From CAJKWP01 sp964554475 (GTDB taxonomy: Bacteria; Bacillota; Clostridia; Christensenellales; UBA1242), in the NCBI GenBank assembly GCA_964554475.1, contig CAZKOT010000049.1, forward strand, positions 1 to 7,224: a stretch of 7,224 nt of DNA. Direction: 5' to 3'. Below are positions 1-5,044 of this stretch, one piece after another (position 1 is the first letter of the stretch; the number at the start of each line of letters is the position of its first letter). Below the pieces are notes generated by a model, which was not told the DNA's origin, ran no database searches, and saw nothing but the letters and a program-made list of their open reading frames with translations. Made by a program: the position numbers and the translations under genes.

Positions 1-2
1 TC

Positions 3-320
3 TACCAGCACCATGAACGGATGGATGGCTCCGGCTATCCACGAAAACTGAAAGGAGATGAGATTCTGATGGAGGCCCGCATCCTTGCAGTCGCGGATGT
101 GGTGGAAGCCATGGCCTCACATCGACCCTACCGTCCCACCTTGGGATTACCTGCGGCACTTGAAGAGATTGAAAACAACAAGGGGCTTCTTTTTGATGCA
201 GATGCGGTGGATGCCTGCTTGAGGTTATTTCGGGAAAAAGAGTTTCAGCTTATGACCGGCTGGGCGGCGGATTTTGAAGCCGGGCGCCGAACACCGAAGG
301 GCAACAGACCTGGGCAATGA
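3..320 (+). CDS. HD-GYP domain phosphodiesterase, C-terminal fragment
   Basis: This is the 3' end of a gene that begins before the window; the frame is open from base 3, giving 105 residues and a TGA stop. The first visible residues read YQHHERMDGSGYP, the HHExxDGxGYP signature that gives the HD-GYP family its name. It is followed by the usual ARILAVADVVEAMASHRPYRP helix, in which the Asp is a conserved metal-ligand position. Known members hydrolyse cyclic di-GMP in the cytoplasm, often as the output domain of a response regulator or sensor; the N-terminal input domain is outside the window, so the signal sensed is unknown. The tail after the domain (GWAADFEAGRRTPKGNRPGQ) is short and polar with no extra domain. 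The gene converges on the minus-strand genes, and the 154 bases between them contain no convincing terminator. Family assignment is secure; activity cannot be judged from a fragment. Confidence 0.93.
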   Translation, partial: YQHHERMDGSGYPRKLKGDEILMEARILAVADVVEAMASHRPYRPTLGLPAALEEIENNKGLLFDADAVDACLRLFREKEFQLMTGWAADFEAGRRTPKGNRPGQ

Positions 321-474
321 GGGCACTGATAAAAAAGGATATTGGGATCAGGGAGATCGGAAAGATTTGCAGTGCCGGATCAGGAACATGTCTGAATGTC
401 GGCATCGGCATCTTATTCCCAGATGATCCCTGCCGTCTTTCGGAGTAGGGCTTATCATCAGGTCCGCGCGGCCT

Positions 475-1776
475 TTATTCTTCCAATGGGCCGGTTTTGT
501 GATCAAGACCGGTGCTTTTTCCTAAATCAAAACAATGTGCCAACCCGCAAGCTTTCAGCGCCTCTTCTGTAAAGTTACAGCAATTGTGGGTTATCGGTTC
601 ATATTCGAATACTTTTGTCCGTTTCCCGCCCCGTAGCGCATTTTCAGGATTATAACTTCCGGCATAGCGACTCAGGCATTCCTGATACCATTGGGTTGAT
701 TTGCCGGCGGCTTTCTTTCCAGTACAAATTGGCATTGTTGCATAAGGGGGTTCTTGATCATCCAATTTTTTTCGTTCATTTTTATCTGTAAATTCGACAA
801 TATCCATTTGATCTTGGATCATGCCCCACAGACGAATTGCCGCCCCGATTTGATGATAATCTTTCATCCCTGCTTTCTGTAAATCAGGCAAAGATTGAAG
901 CTCAATCTGATAAAATGAATTTGGAGCTGTTTCGATACGAATGGCACAATGAGAGAAGATCCCGCCCCACATTTTATAAAGTTGCAGCTTAGGCTCTTTA
1001 ACAATTTTTGAGGCATAGGCCGCGGTTCCACGTTCTTCCTTAAAAGATTTTATCTTTTCATCAATGGATTCCTGGTTGACTATAGAAAACCCGCCTTTAG
1101 GAAGATCGGAATCTTCAAAAAAAGAGTATAACCTATTCGGGGACACATTCGTTTCAATTTTGGTTTCGCTCCTACGATTCTTTTGCCTTCCTTCCGCCGT
1201 TTTATTGCTTGCGATGGGTTTTTGGTAGTCATAGCCAATCGCCCGAATGCGTGAACTTTCAACACCAAACTTTTCAACAAGATATGTTTTTACATTGGCG
1301 GCACGTCGATAGGATAGTTTAACATTGTCCGCCACTTTGCCGACATTGTCTGTATGTCCCTCGATGAGCGCCGATGTTGAGGGATATTTATCCATAAAGT
1401 CGGCAATTCTCTTCAGACCATCGTGATCCCTTGGTTTAATATTTGCTTTGCCGGTGTCAAAGTGGACGTTCATGGTCATGGAAACCTTTTCGGGCATAGG
1501 TTCCGCTGCCGTTTTCAAAGCGGGTGTTTGCTCTATTGCCGCGCCGGCCTCTTTTACGGGCTTGAGCTCGTTTTCAACGTCGGTGGGTTGAGATGGGGGA
1601 CCCGCTGCCGGTTTTTCAGTCATGAGATTTCCGACTGTCCGGGCAGGCCGGTCTATATTCAATGGTGGATTGATGCCTACGGCATGATATGGGGTTATGA
1701 ATTTCTGAGAAGCGCAACTGACGAGCAAGAAACTAACCATCAAAGATGTAATCCCCTTTACGATATGACCAAACAC
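475..1776 (-). CDS. Lipoprotein: OmpA-type peptidoglycan-binding domain plus papain-like (permuted NlpC/LRAT-type) domain
   Basis: The protein has 433 aa if read from the GTG at 1776. I chose that start because GGGAG (1784-1788) lies 7 nt upstream and because it yields a compact lipoprotein signal, ITSLMVSFLLVSC, with Cys21 in an LVSC lipobox. The TTG at 1842 would add 22 residues that do not look like a signal peptide. Ala at +2 after Cys predicts outer-membrane sorting. A Pro/Glu/Ala-rich linker (about 45-98) leads to an OmpA_C domain (about 100-210): NVHFDTGKANIKP, EGHTDNVG with the peptidoglycan-contacting Asp143, and NRRSE with Arg201/202. The last 220 residues are separate: GGIFSHCAIRIE (His276), QIEL (Glu292) and THNCCNFTEEALKACG (Cys399/400). 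That His-then-Cys order resembles permuted papain folds (LRAT, YiiX, PPPDE). The domain is also rich in Cys. Anchoring to the cell wall is well supported; hydrolase activity is inferred. It is the last gene of the minus-strand series, 302 nt after the CsbD gene, so it is probably transcribed separately. Confidence 0.85.
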   Translation of the reverse strand: MFGHIVKGITSLMVSFLLVSCASQKFITPYHAVGINPPLNIDRPARTVGNLMTEKPAAGPPSQPTDVENELKPVKEAGAAIEQTPALKTAAEPMPEKVSMTMNVHFDTGKANIKPRDHDGLKRIADFMDKYPSTSALIEGHTDNVGKVADNVKLSYRRAANVKTYLVEKFGVESSRIRAIGYDYQKPIASNKTAEGRQKNRRSETKIETNVSPNRLYSFFEDSDLPKGGFSIVNQESIDEKIKSFKEERGTAAYASKIVKEPKLQLYKMWGGIFSHCAIRIETAPNSFYQIELQSLPDLQKAGMKDYHQIGAAIRLWGMIQDQMDIVEFTDKNERKKLDDQEPPYATMPICTGKKAAGKSTQWYQECLSRYAGSYNPENALRGGKRTKVFEYEPITHNCCNFTEEALKACGLAHCFDLGKSTGLDHKTGPLEE

Positions 1777-1818
1777 GATATGTCTCCCGCAGAATGTGTA
1801 AAGCTGATGAAAGGTTAG

Positions 1819-1846
1819 AAAATAGGCTTCCGGCTTTGCCAATCAA
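1819..1846 (-). promoter_or_regulatory. Candidate sigma-70-type promoter for the OmpA-like lipoprotein gene
   Basis: On the minus strand TTGATT (1846-1841) is followed after 16 nt by TATTTT (1824-1819), each matching four of six consensus bases. The -10 lies about 42 nt upstream of the GTG at 1776. If real, transcription would start after the TTG at 1842, which supports the GTG start. It is a weak match by eye only. Confidence 0.3.
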
Positions 1847-1928
1847 TGCCCGTCACCTCTGTCATGTTGCGATCGACCGGTTTTGATACGCCGCGTAGCT
1901 TTAACGGGACTATTTGCTTTCACGCATA

Positions 1929-1965
1929 GGGGTCCGGAACGATACGAAACACCTTTCCGGACCCC
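1929..1965. repeat. Perfect 11-bp inverted repeat (hairpin) between the CsbD and OmpA-like genes
   Basis: GGGGTCCGGAA (1929-1939) and TTCCGGACCCC (1955-1965) are exact reverse complements around a 15-nt loop. No T-run follows on either strand, so it does not look like a standard intrinsic terminator. It lies 114 nt beyond the CsbD stop and about 150 nt before the OmpA-like start. It could be a transcript-end stem, an mRNA-stabilising structure, an operator or one copy of a dispersed repeat. Confidence 0.6.
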
Positions 1966-2029
1966 CTGTCCTCGCGCACCTGTTGCCCGATGATTTCAAT
2001 CGGCGCCTTGGTTGTGGTAGATCATGCAA

Positions 2030-2062
2030 CCTCAGACGGGCGCCTGAGGGCACACCCGTGCC
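2030..2062 (-). repeat. Two adjacent small hairpins just after the CsbD gene
   Basis: CCTCAG (2030-2035) pairs with CTGAGG (2044-2049) across 8 nt, and GGCAC (2049-2053) pairs with GTGCC (2058-2062) across 4 nt. They begin 16 nt past the CsbD stop in the direction of transcription. They are GC-rich but have no downstream T-run, so they may help end or protect the mRNA without being a classic terminator. The two stems share base 2049. Confidence 0.35.
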
Positions 2063-2078
2063 GGATAGGTCTTTCCCA

Positions 2079-2258
2079 CTATTTCCCCAAGACCTTCTTG
2101 ATCTGACCGATTTTTCCCTGAACCTCGCCGTCTATCTTTTCCCCGGTGCCCTCAGCCTCCAACTTCGGATCATCGTTTAAATCGCCGGCAATCTCCTTGA
2201 CCTTGCCTTTTATTTTGTGAAACGTGCCCTCCATCTGGTCCTGTGTTCCGGATTTCAT
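2079..2258 (-). CDS. CsbD-family small stress protein
   Basis: A 59-aa gene with an ideal site: AGGAG at 2266-2270, 7 nt before ATG 2258. The product starts MKSGTQDQMEGTFHKIKGKV, continues KEIAGDLNDDPKLEAEGTGEK, and ends GEVQGKIGQIKKVLGK. This is the CsbD (YjbJ-like) pattern of a short, charged, helical, soluble protein with GxxxxxKGKxKExxGxxxxDxxLxxEGxxxxxxGxxQxKxG spacing and near-normal family length. CsbD of Bacillus is a general-stress (sigma-B) protein and YjbJ is an abundant stress-associated protein in enterobacteria; the molecular role is not settled. There is no signal peptide, so it should be cytoplasmic. It starts 16 nt after the BON lipoprotein stop and is very probably co-transcribed with it. 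The family call is strong. Confidence 0.9.
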   Translation of the reverse strand: MKSGTQDQMEGTFHKIKGKVKEIAGDLNDDPKLEAEGTGEKIDGEVQGKIGQIKKVLGK

Positions 2259-2274
2259 GGTATAACTCCTTTGC

Positions 2275-2589
2275 CTATTTCACGATCAGATTATTCTTTA
2301 AAGATTTTACCCCTTCGACGCTCCTTGTGATTTCAGCCGCTTTATCGATGGCCCTTTGAGAATTAACGAAACCGCTCAACTGGACCGTGCCCTTGAAAGT
2401 TTCGACACTGATCTGAAATGACTTTAGAAAATCATCTTTGGCCAGCAGGGATTTCACCTTGGTCGTGATGACCGAATCGTCAATGTACCCGCCAGTACTT
2501 TCCTGGGTGCGCGTCGCTGCGCAGCCGACAAAAGTGGCGATCAGCATAAGAACCACTAAAAAATGAACAACGATATTTCTTTTTTTCAT
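2275..2589 (-). CDS. BON-domain lipoprotein (OsmY-like, single BON)
   Basis: The 104-aa product has a lipoprotein signal: MKKRN, a hydrophobic stretch to residue 20, then FVGC with the lipidated Cys at 23 and Ala at +2, which predicts the outer membrane facing the periplasm. After a short linker, residues 36-104 form one BON domain: DDSVITTKVKSLLA, then VETFKGTVQLSGFV with the conserved Gly, then AAEITRSVEGVKSLKNNL. BON domains are thought to bind phospholipid or other envelope surfaces; OsmY and DolP are the known relatives, usually with two BON copies, whereas this protein has one. AGGAG at 2598-2602 lies 8 nt before the ATG. The gene sits between a possible 10-codon minigene and csbD, with only 16 nt to the latter. 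A role in envelope stress or membrane integrity is inferred from family and neighbours. Confidence 0.92.
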   Translation of the reverse strand: MKKRNIVVHFLVVLMLIATFVGCAATRTQESTGGYIDDSVITTKVKSLLAKDDFLKSFQISVETFKGTVQLSGFVNSQRAIDKAAEITRSVEGVKSLKNNLIVK

Positions 2590-2606
2590 ATCGGTTACTC
2601 CTTTCC

Positions 2607-2639
2607 CTACGTTTGTGTTGAAATGGGTTTTTGTGACAT
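2607..2639 (-). CDS. Possible 10-codon minigene or leader peptide upstream of the BON lipoprotein gene
   Basis: ATG at 2639 is preceded at 5 nt by GAGGAG (2645-2650), as good a ribosome binding site as any in the window. The frame reads MSQKPISTQT and stops at TAG 2607, 17 nt before the BON start. The next gene's own AGGAG lies within that spacer, so ribosomes ending here could re-initiate on the BON gene. The peptide has no run of a single amino acid that would suggest attenuation. It may be a coupling leader, a decayed gene end, or chance. The strong SD is the only support. Confidence 0.35.
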   Translation of the reverse strand: MSQKPISTQT

Positions 2640-2698
2640 ATTTTCTCCTCGCAGTATGGCAAGCTTTTGCAATATCTTACCAGGCCGCCTGAGCACCC

Positions 2699-2944
2699 TT
2701 AGGGCATAATCCTGGGCGGTATCGGTTGGCCTGCCAACCGTTCGTGCCTCCCTTTGCCATCTCGTTTTGGGCCGCGCAATACATGTCTCAATTTCTGGTT
2801 GATCATCACCTCCTGACTGAGGCTGACCACCAGCAGGGCAATCGCGGCCGCGAAGATAATATGGATAACCGAGCCCGTCGTAAAACCGGTGACGAGCCCA
2901 AGCATCCATAGAATCAAGAGTATTACGGCTATCGTCCACAACAT
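2699..2944 (-). CDS. lmo0937/DUF5670-like small membrane protein with abnormal C-terminal tail
   Basis: I start this gene at ATG 2944, because AAGGAGG (2950-2956) lies 5 nt upstream and because the product then begins MLWTIAVILLILWMLGLVTG, the typical start of this family. The family-like part, about 44 residues with two hydrophobic segments (2-20 and 26-42), ends near LLVVSLSQ. Members I know are about 45-50 aa. Here the frame runs on as a basic, polar tail (INQKLRHVLRGPKRDGKGRH...) to 81 aa, which is unlike the family. One base fewer just before the junction would give ...SLVRR and a TGA stop at the expected length, so a frameshift (real or an assembly error) is likely. The function of the family is unknown; it is often found near stress genes. 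It lies 64 nt after DUF3309 in the same direction. Confidence 0.75.
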   Translation of the reverse strand: MLWTIAVILLILWMLGLVTGFTTGSVIHIIFAAAIALLVVSLSQEVMINQKLRHVLRGPKRDGKGRHERLAGQPIPPRIMP

Positions 2945-3008
2945 GTGATCCTCCTTTCTGCCAGATGCTTCGAAAACTTTATCCATTTCAGCGCCCTGGC
3001 AAGGCGCC

Positions 3009-3161
3009 TCAAATTCGTCCCAGCAGCAACAGGATCAACAAAATCAGAAGGATTAATCCGATTCCGCCGCTGGGATAAAGTCCCCAGGACTTACTGTGGG
3101 GCCAGGTAGGCAGGACGCCGATGAGCAGAAGAACCAAAATGATAATCAGGATGATTCCCAT
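3009..3161 (-). CDS. DUF3309-family small membrane protein
   Basis: A 50-aa gene that starts at ATG 3161, with AAGGAG at 3168-3173 and 6 nt spacing. The product is two hydrophobic helices (about 2-16 and 33-48) joined by the conserved connector LPTWPHSKSWGLYPSGG, and it ends LLLLGRI. This connector and the total length match the DUF3309 family, whose members are almost all about 50 aa. The function is unknown. The protein is presumably inserted in the inner membrane, with the Trp/Pro/Ser-rich loop between the helices. Its first 71 nt overlap, in another frame, the 3' end of the upstream Cys/His gene. Downstream lies the lmo0937-like gene. The family call is strong. Confidence 0.9.
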   Translation of the reverse strand: MGIILIIILVLLLIGVLPTWPHSKSWGLYPSGGIGLILLILLILLLLGRI

Positions 3162-3321
3162 ACCATTCTCCTTTTTTCCTCTTTTTCATTTCGAACTTTA
3201 TCTCTTTTAACGAAATTTCAAGATGTTTTGGGCACAACCCATGCGTTATCTTTTTTTCAGAGAGGGGCTCTTTTTCTCCATAAACAACCCCGCAACCTTT
3301 GTAACAACAAATCCGAATCAT
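3091..3321 (-). CDS. Small Cys/His (zinc-ribbon-like) protein, C-terminus uncertain
   Basis: I use ATG 3321 with GAAGGA about 9 nt upstream. The frame is open further to a TTG at 3456, but that extension has no family-like features. The product begins MIRICCYKGCGVVYGEKEPL and continues EKKITHGLCPKHLEISLKEI: Cys5/Cys6, Cys10, Cys30 and His33 form a likely metal site, and THGLCPxH resembles the THGxCPxC motif in small bacterial zinc-ribbon-like segments. I do not recognise a named family. After residue 45 the frame passes through A-rich sequence (KKRKKGEW) and then overlaps DUF3309 by 71 nt, giving GNHPDYHFGSSAHRRPAYLAPQ, which is probably not selected. The true end may therefore be earlier, with a frameshift in the A-run. 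It could be a metal-binding or regulatory accessory protein; function unknown. Confidence 0.6.
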   Translation of the reverse strand: MIRICCYKGCGVVYGEKEPLSEKKITHGLCPKHLEISLKEIKFEMKKRKKGEWYGNHPDYHFGSSAHRRPAYLAPQ

Positions 3322-3376
3322 TTTTGATTTCCTTCTGCCTGCGGCCTTCTCTGCTGGTTCGCCATTACATTTATTC

Positions 3377-3410
3377 CGAAGGTGGTTATGCCACCGGTTT
3401 AATGCCTTCG
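3377..3410 (-). repeat. Hairpin-forming segment upstream of the Cys/His gene
   Basis: CGAAGG (3377-3382) can pair with CCTTCG (3405-3410), or GGTGG (3381-3385) with CCACC (3391-3395) over a 5-nt loop; the two stems compete for bases 3381-3382. The segment would lie in the 5' leader of the Cys/His gene. The rest of the gene-free stretch 3322-3598 holds a possible promoter and terminator but no convincing gene. Confidence 0.25.
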
Positions 3411-3503
3411 TGTGATTGCGAGGATCATGATAGGGTAAGAGCAAATAGCCTGCCAATAGCGAAGATAAATCGGAAGTTTCGATTCGTCCTTTAATAACAG
3501 AGG

Positions 3504-3509
3504 ATTATA
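3504..3509 (-). promoter_or_regulatory. Candidate -10 element (TATAAT) for the small-gene cluster
   Basis: The minus strand carries an exact TATAAT at 3509-3504, within the gene-free stretch between YihY/BrkB and the Cys/His gene. No good TTGACA-like hexamer is visible 16-18 nt upstream. It could give the DUF3309/BON/csbD genes a transcript separate from yihY, with a leader of about 175 nt before the Cys/His start. Confidence 0.28.
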
Positions 3510-3526
3510 TGAACAGGCGAGAGCAG

Positions 3527-3547
3527 CAGAAAAGAATCAAATGATTC
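3527..3547 (-). terminator. Weak terminator-like stem-loop after YihY/BrkB
   Basis: On the minus strand GAATC, ATTT, GATTC forms a 5-bp stem with a 4-nt loop (3547-3534) followed by TTTTCTG. The stem is AT-rich and the T-run is short, so at most it is a weak terminator, 51 nt past the yihY stop. Confidence 0.25.
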
Positions 3548-3571
3548 GAACGGCCTCCATATTTGGCGGGA

Positions 3572-3587
3572 CCTCAACATATTGAGG
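3572..3587 (-). repeat. 6-bp perfect stem-loop directly after the YihY/BrkB stop
   Basis: CCTCAA and TTGAGG (3572-3577 and 3582-3587) form a perfect 6-bp stem with a 4-nt loop, 11 nt beyond the stop codon in the direction of transcription. No T-run follows, so it may protect the transcript's 3' end or act with the next stem-loop at 3527-3547. Confidence 0.35.
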
Positions 3588-3598
3588 GATGATCTTTC

Positions 3599-4558
3599 TC
3601 AAAAATCTGACTTCCCCAGCCCGGGGCGCCATTGTCCAGCTGCTGAGCTTTGTCGATTTTCTTCCAAGAAATAGGCAAACTCCCCACCCAATACGAGAAT
3701 TGTCGAAGAATAATATACCCACAAAACGAAGATGACCACGGTGCTTAATGAACCGTAAATGCTGGAGTACTCGGCGAGATGGATGACATACCAGCCGAAA
3801 AGATGTTTGGCCAGTTCCCAGAGCAAACCGGTAAAGAGGGACGCCTGAAGGGCGGATTTATAGTGGACCGATTTGTTGGGGATGATTTTATAAATCAAAT
3901 AAAACATGCTGACGGTGAGGATAAAAGGGACCAGATATTTCAGAATCCATTGAATCGTCGGCGCGATAAGCACCGGTATTATCCCCTGATATCCCTGTAT
4001 GAAGGTGATGACGGAACTAAGGATCATGCTCACAAAGAGGAGGATACCCACCAGAAAAATCATCAACAGATCAATGCCCATTCCATACAACATTCCCCTG
4101 CTCTTCTCAGCCTGGAACACGATATTGAGAGCGATCCGAAGGGAGCCGAAGACACATGTGGAGAACCAGAGCAAAGCGGAGAATCCCAAAATTCCTACAA
4201 TCTGACGATTCTGGATAACGTCCATCAGGTTTTTCACGATCTGTGGATCCAATACCGGCGCCACATTCCTGAAATAGGCACGGATATGATCGAGTACATC
4301 TTGGTCGTTGTAGAGATATGCGCCCACCGATGCCAATAGCAGCATGATGAAAGGAATCAAGTTGATGAGGATGTTAAAGGTAATCCCCGAAGACAAGAAA
4401 AAACCATTGTCGTCAATGAATTTTCTGAAAGCCCGCCAGAGAAGACCAAAGTTCTTGAGACTCTCTTTGAACCGCTTGAATCTCATTTTCCCCATGGGCA
4501 AGAATCGCTTTTGCTTTCTGGCGAGCCTCCGCGATAGTTGTCGATCGGCTTGTGACAT
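3599..4558 (-). CDS. YihY/BrkB (virulence factor BrkB) family membrane protein
   Basis: The product is 319 aa from ATG 4558; a TTG at 4585, touching the previous stop, would add nine residues, and neither start has a good ribosome site (later ATGs at 4495 and 4486 are also possible). After a basic N-terminus the family pattern starts at FIDDNGFFLSSGITFN. About six hydrophobic segments follow, near residues 57-83, 121-146, 159-188, 204-226, 236-259 and 271-293. The family hallmark YSSIYGSLSTVVIFVLWVYY, followed by LVLGGEF, is at about 265-294. Length and order fit the UPF0761/YihY family. The former link of this family to ribonuclease BN was an error, so it should not be annotated as an RNase; its transport or envelope role is unresolved. 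It follows the DUF3096 gene by 27 nt or less, which suggests co-transcription. Confidence 0.93.
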   Translation of the reverse strand: MSQADRQLSRRLARKQKRFLPMGKMRFKRFKESLKNFGLLWRAFRKFIDDNGFFLSSGITFNILINLIPFIMLLLASVGAYLYNDQDVLDHIRAYFRNVAPVLDPQIVKNLMDVIQNRQIVGILGFSALLWFSTCVFGSLRIALNIVFQAEKSRGMLYGMGIDLLMIFLVGILLFVSMILSSVITFIQGYQGIIPVLIAPTIQWILKYLVPFILTVSMFYLIYKIIPNKSVHYKSALQASLFTGLLWELAKHLFGWYVIHLAEYSSIYGSLSTVVIFVLWVYYSSTILVLGGEFAYFLEENRQSSAAGQWRPGLGKSDF

Positions 4559-4585
4559 TTCCAGCAATCGAAGATCACAGGACAA

Positions 4586-4720
4586 TCAGCGGACCAATCC
4601 AAGGATGCCAAATGCAATAAGATAGATGGCAACGATATAACTCAACAGTCTCGGGACGATCAGAATCAATATCCCCGCAATGAGCGCAATCACTGGCTGT
4701 GGCGACATCACAATTTGCAT
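4586..4720 (-). CDS. DUF3096-family small membrane protein
   Basis: A 44-aa gene from ATG 4720, with AAGGAG at 4731-4736 (10 nt spacing) and a second purine run, GGAGGG, next to the start. The product reads MQIVMSPQPVIALIAGILIL, then IVPRLLSYIVAIYLI, ending AFGILGLVR. It has two hydrophobic stretches split by a short Pro-Arg turn (VPRLLSYIVAIYL), the pattern and length of DUF3096 proteins. The function is unknown; it is expected to be an inner-membrane hairpin. It ends immediately before, or 27 nt before, the YihY/BrkB start, so the two are probably translated from one mRNA. A longer overlapping reading of 65 codons in another frame is a shadow of this gene. Confidence 0.88.
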   Translation of the reverse strand: MQIVMSPQPVIALIAGILILIVPRLLSYIVAIYLIAFGILGLVR

Positions 4721-4798
4721 GCCCTCCGGTCTCCTTTCCAATCCCTGCATCGGTTGAGATTTTTAAATTCACGGGTTGTGCTTATAAAGCGAACTCTT

Positions 4799-5044
4799 TC
4801 ACCAAACTCTGTTGATATCCCTTTCCAGCGAATCGAGGCGGCTCGAAATTTCTGTTCTTTCCTCCGGGGCAAAGGGGCGTTCTTTGATCCGTTGTAAAAA
4901 TTCTCTGCGGATAGAATCCAGTCTTAATTGAAAATCTCTCCCCTGGACACGCGTCACTCTTCCGGCCATGATTCCCTCATCGAGTAACGCAAGTTGATCG
5001 CCGGATCCAAGTCGCCTCCGACTTATCGAAGCGGGGAGGATGGA
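4799..5044 (-). CDS. Open coding frame from the gap: helical C-terminal module, either the end of the FecR protein or a separate truncated gene
   Basis: From the left edge of the gap (5044) one minus frame stays open for 81 codons to TGA 4799. The first residues (SILPASISRRRLGSGDQ) lead into LALLDEGIMAGRVTR, QLRLDSIRREFLQRI and APEERTEISSRLDSLERDI. This resembles, from memory, a two-part helical motif found at the end of small periplasmic proteins: (I/L)DxGIxxGxLTxxE, a spacer helix, then LTPxExxxLxxRLDxLxxxI. If the true gap length is a multiple of three, this frame is continuous with the FecR/DUF6600 gene and forms its C-terminus; with exactly 100 bases it is not. An internal ATG at 4969 would give 56 aa but lacks a clear ribosome site and a signal peptide, so I favour a C-terminal piece. 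Confidence 0.55.
   Translation of the reverse strand, partial: SILPASISRRRLGSGDQLALLDEGIMAGRVTRVQGRDFQLRLDSIRREFLQRIKERPFAPEERTEISSRLDSLERDINRVW

Noticed and set aside
321..474. Terminator between the converging HD-GYP and OmpA-like genes
   Set aside because: Partial complementarities such as GATCAGGGA near 350 and TGATCCCTG near 424 are broken, and no T-run follows, so I do not call a terminator.
1914..2180. Plus-strand 88-codon frame
   Set aside because: It runs antisense to csbD and through the hairpin spacer; no family features.
2607..2939. 110-codon minus-strand frame overlapping the lmo0937-like gene
   Set aside because: Its first part is a shadow of the membrane-helix coding region. 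Only its last 10 codons, preceded by a good SD, were kept as a possible minigene.
3322..3456. N-terminal extension of the Cys/His protein to a TTG at 3456
   Set aside because: No ribosome site, a rare start codon, and residues without family-like character; ATG 3321 directly precedes the Cys motif.
3779..4339. Plus-strand frame of 186 codons opposite YihY/BrkB
   Set aside because: Polar translation with no recognisable motif; the opposite strand carries the full YihY/BrkB pattern.
4575..4772. 65-codon minus-strand frame
   Set aside because: It overlaps DUF3096 in another frame; the DUF3096 reading has the family sequence and a ribosome site.
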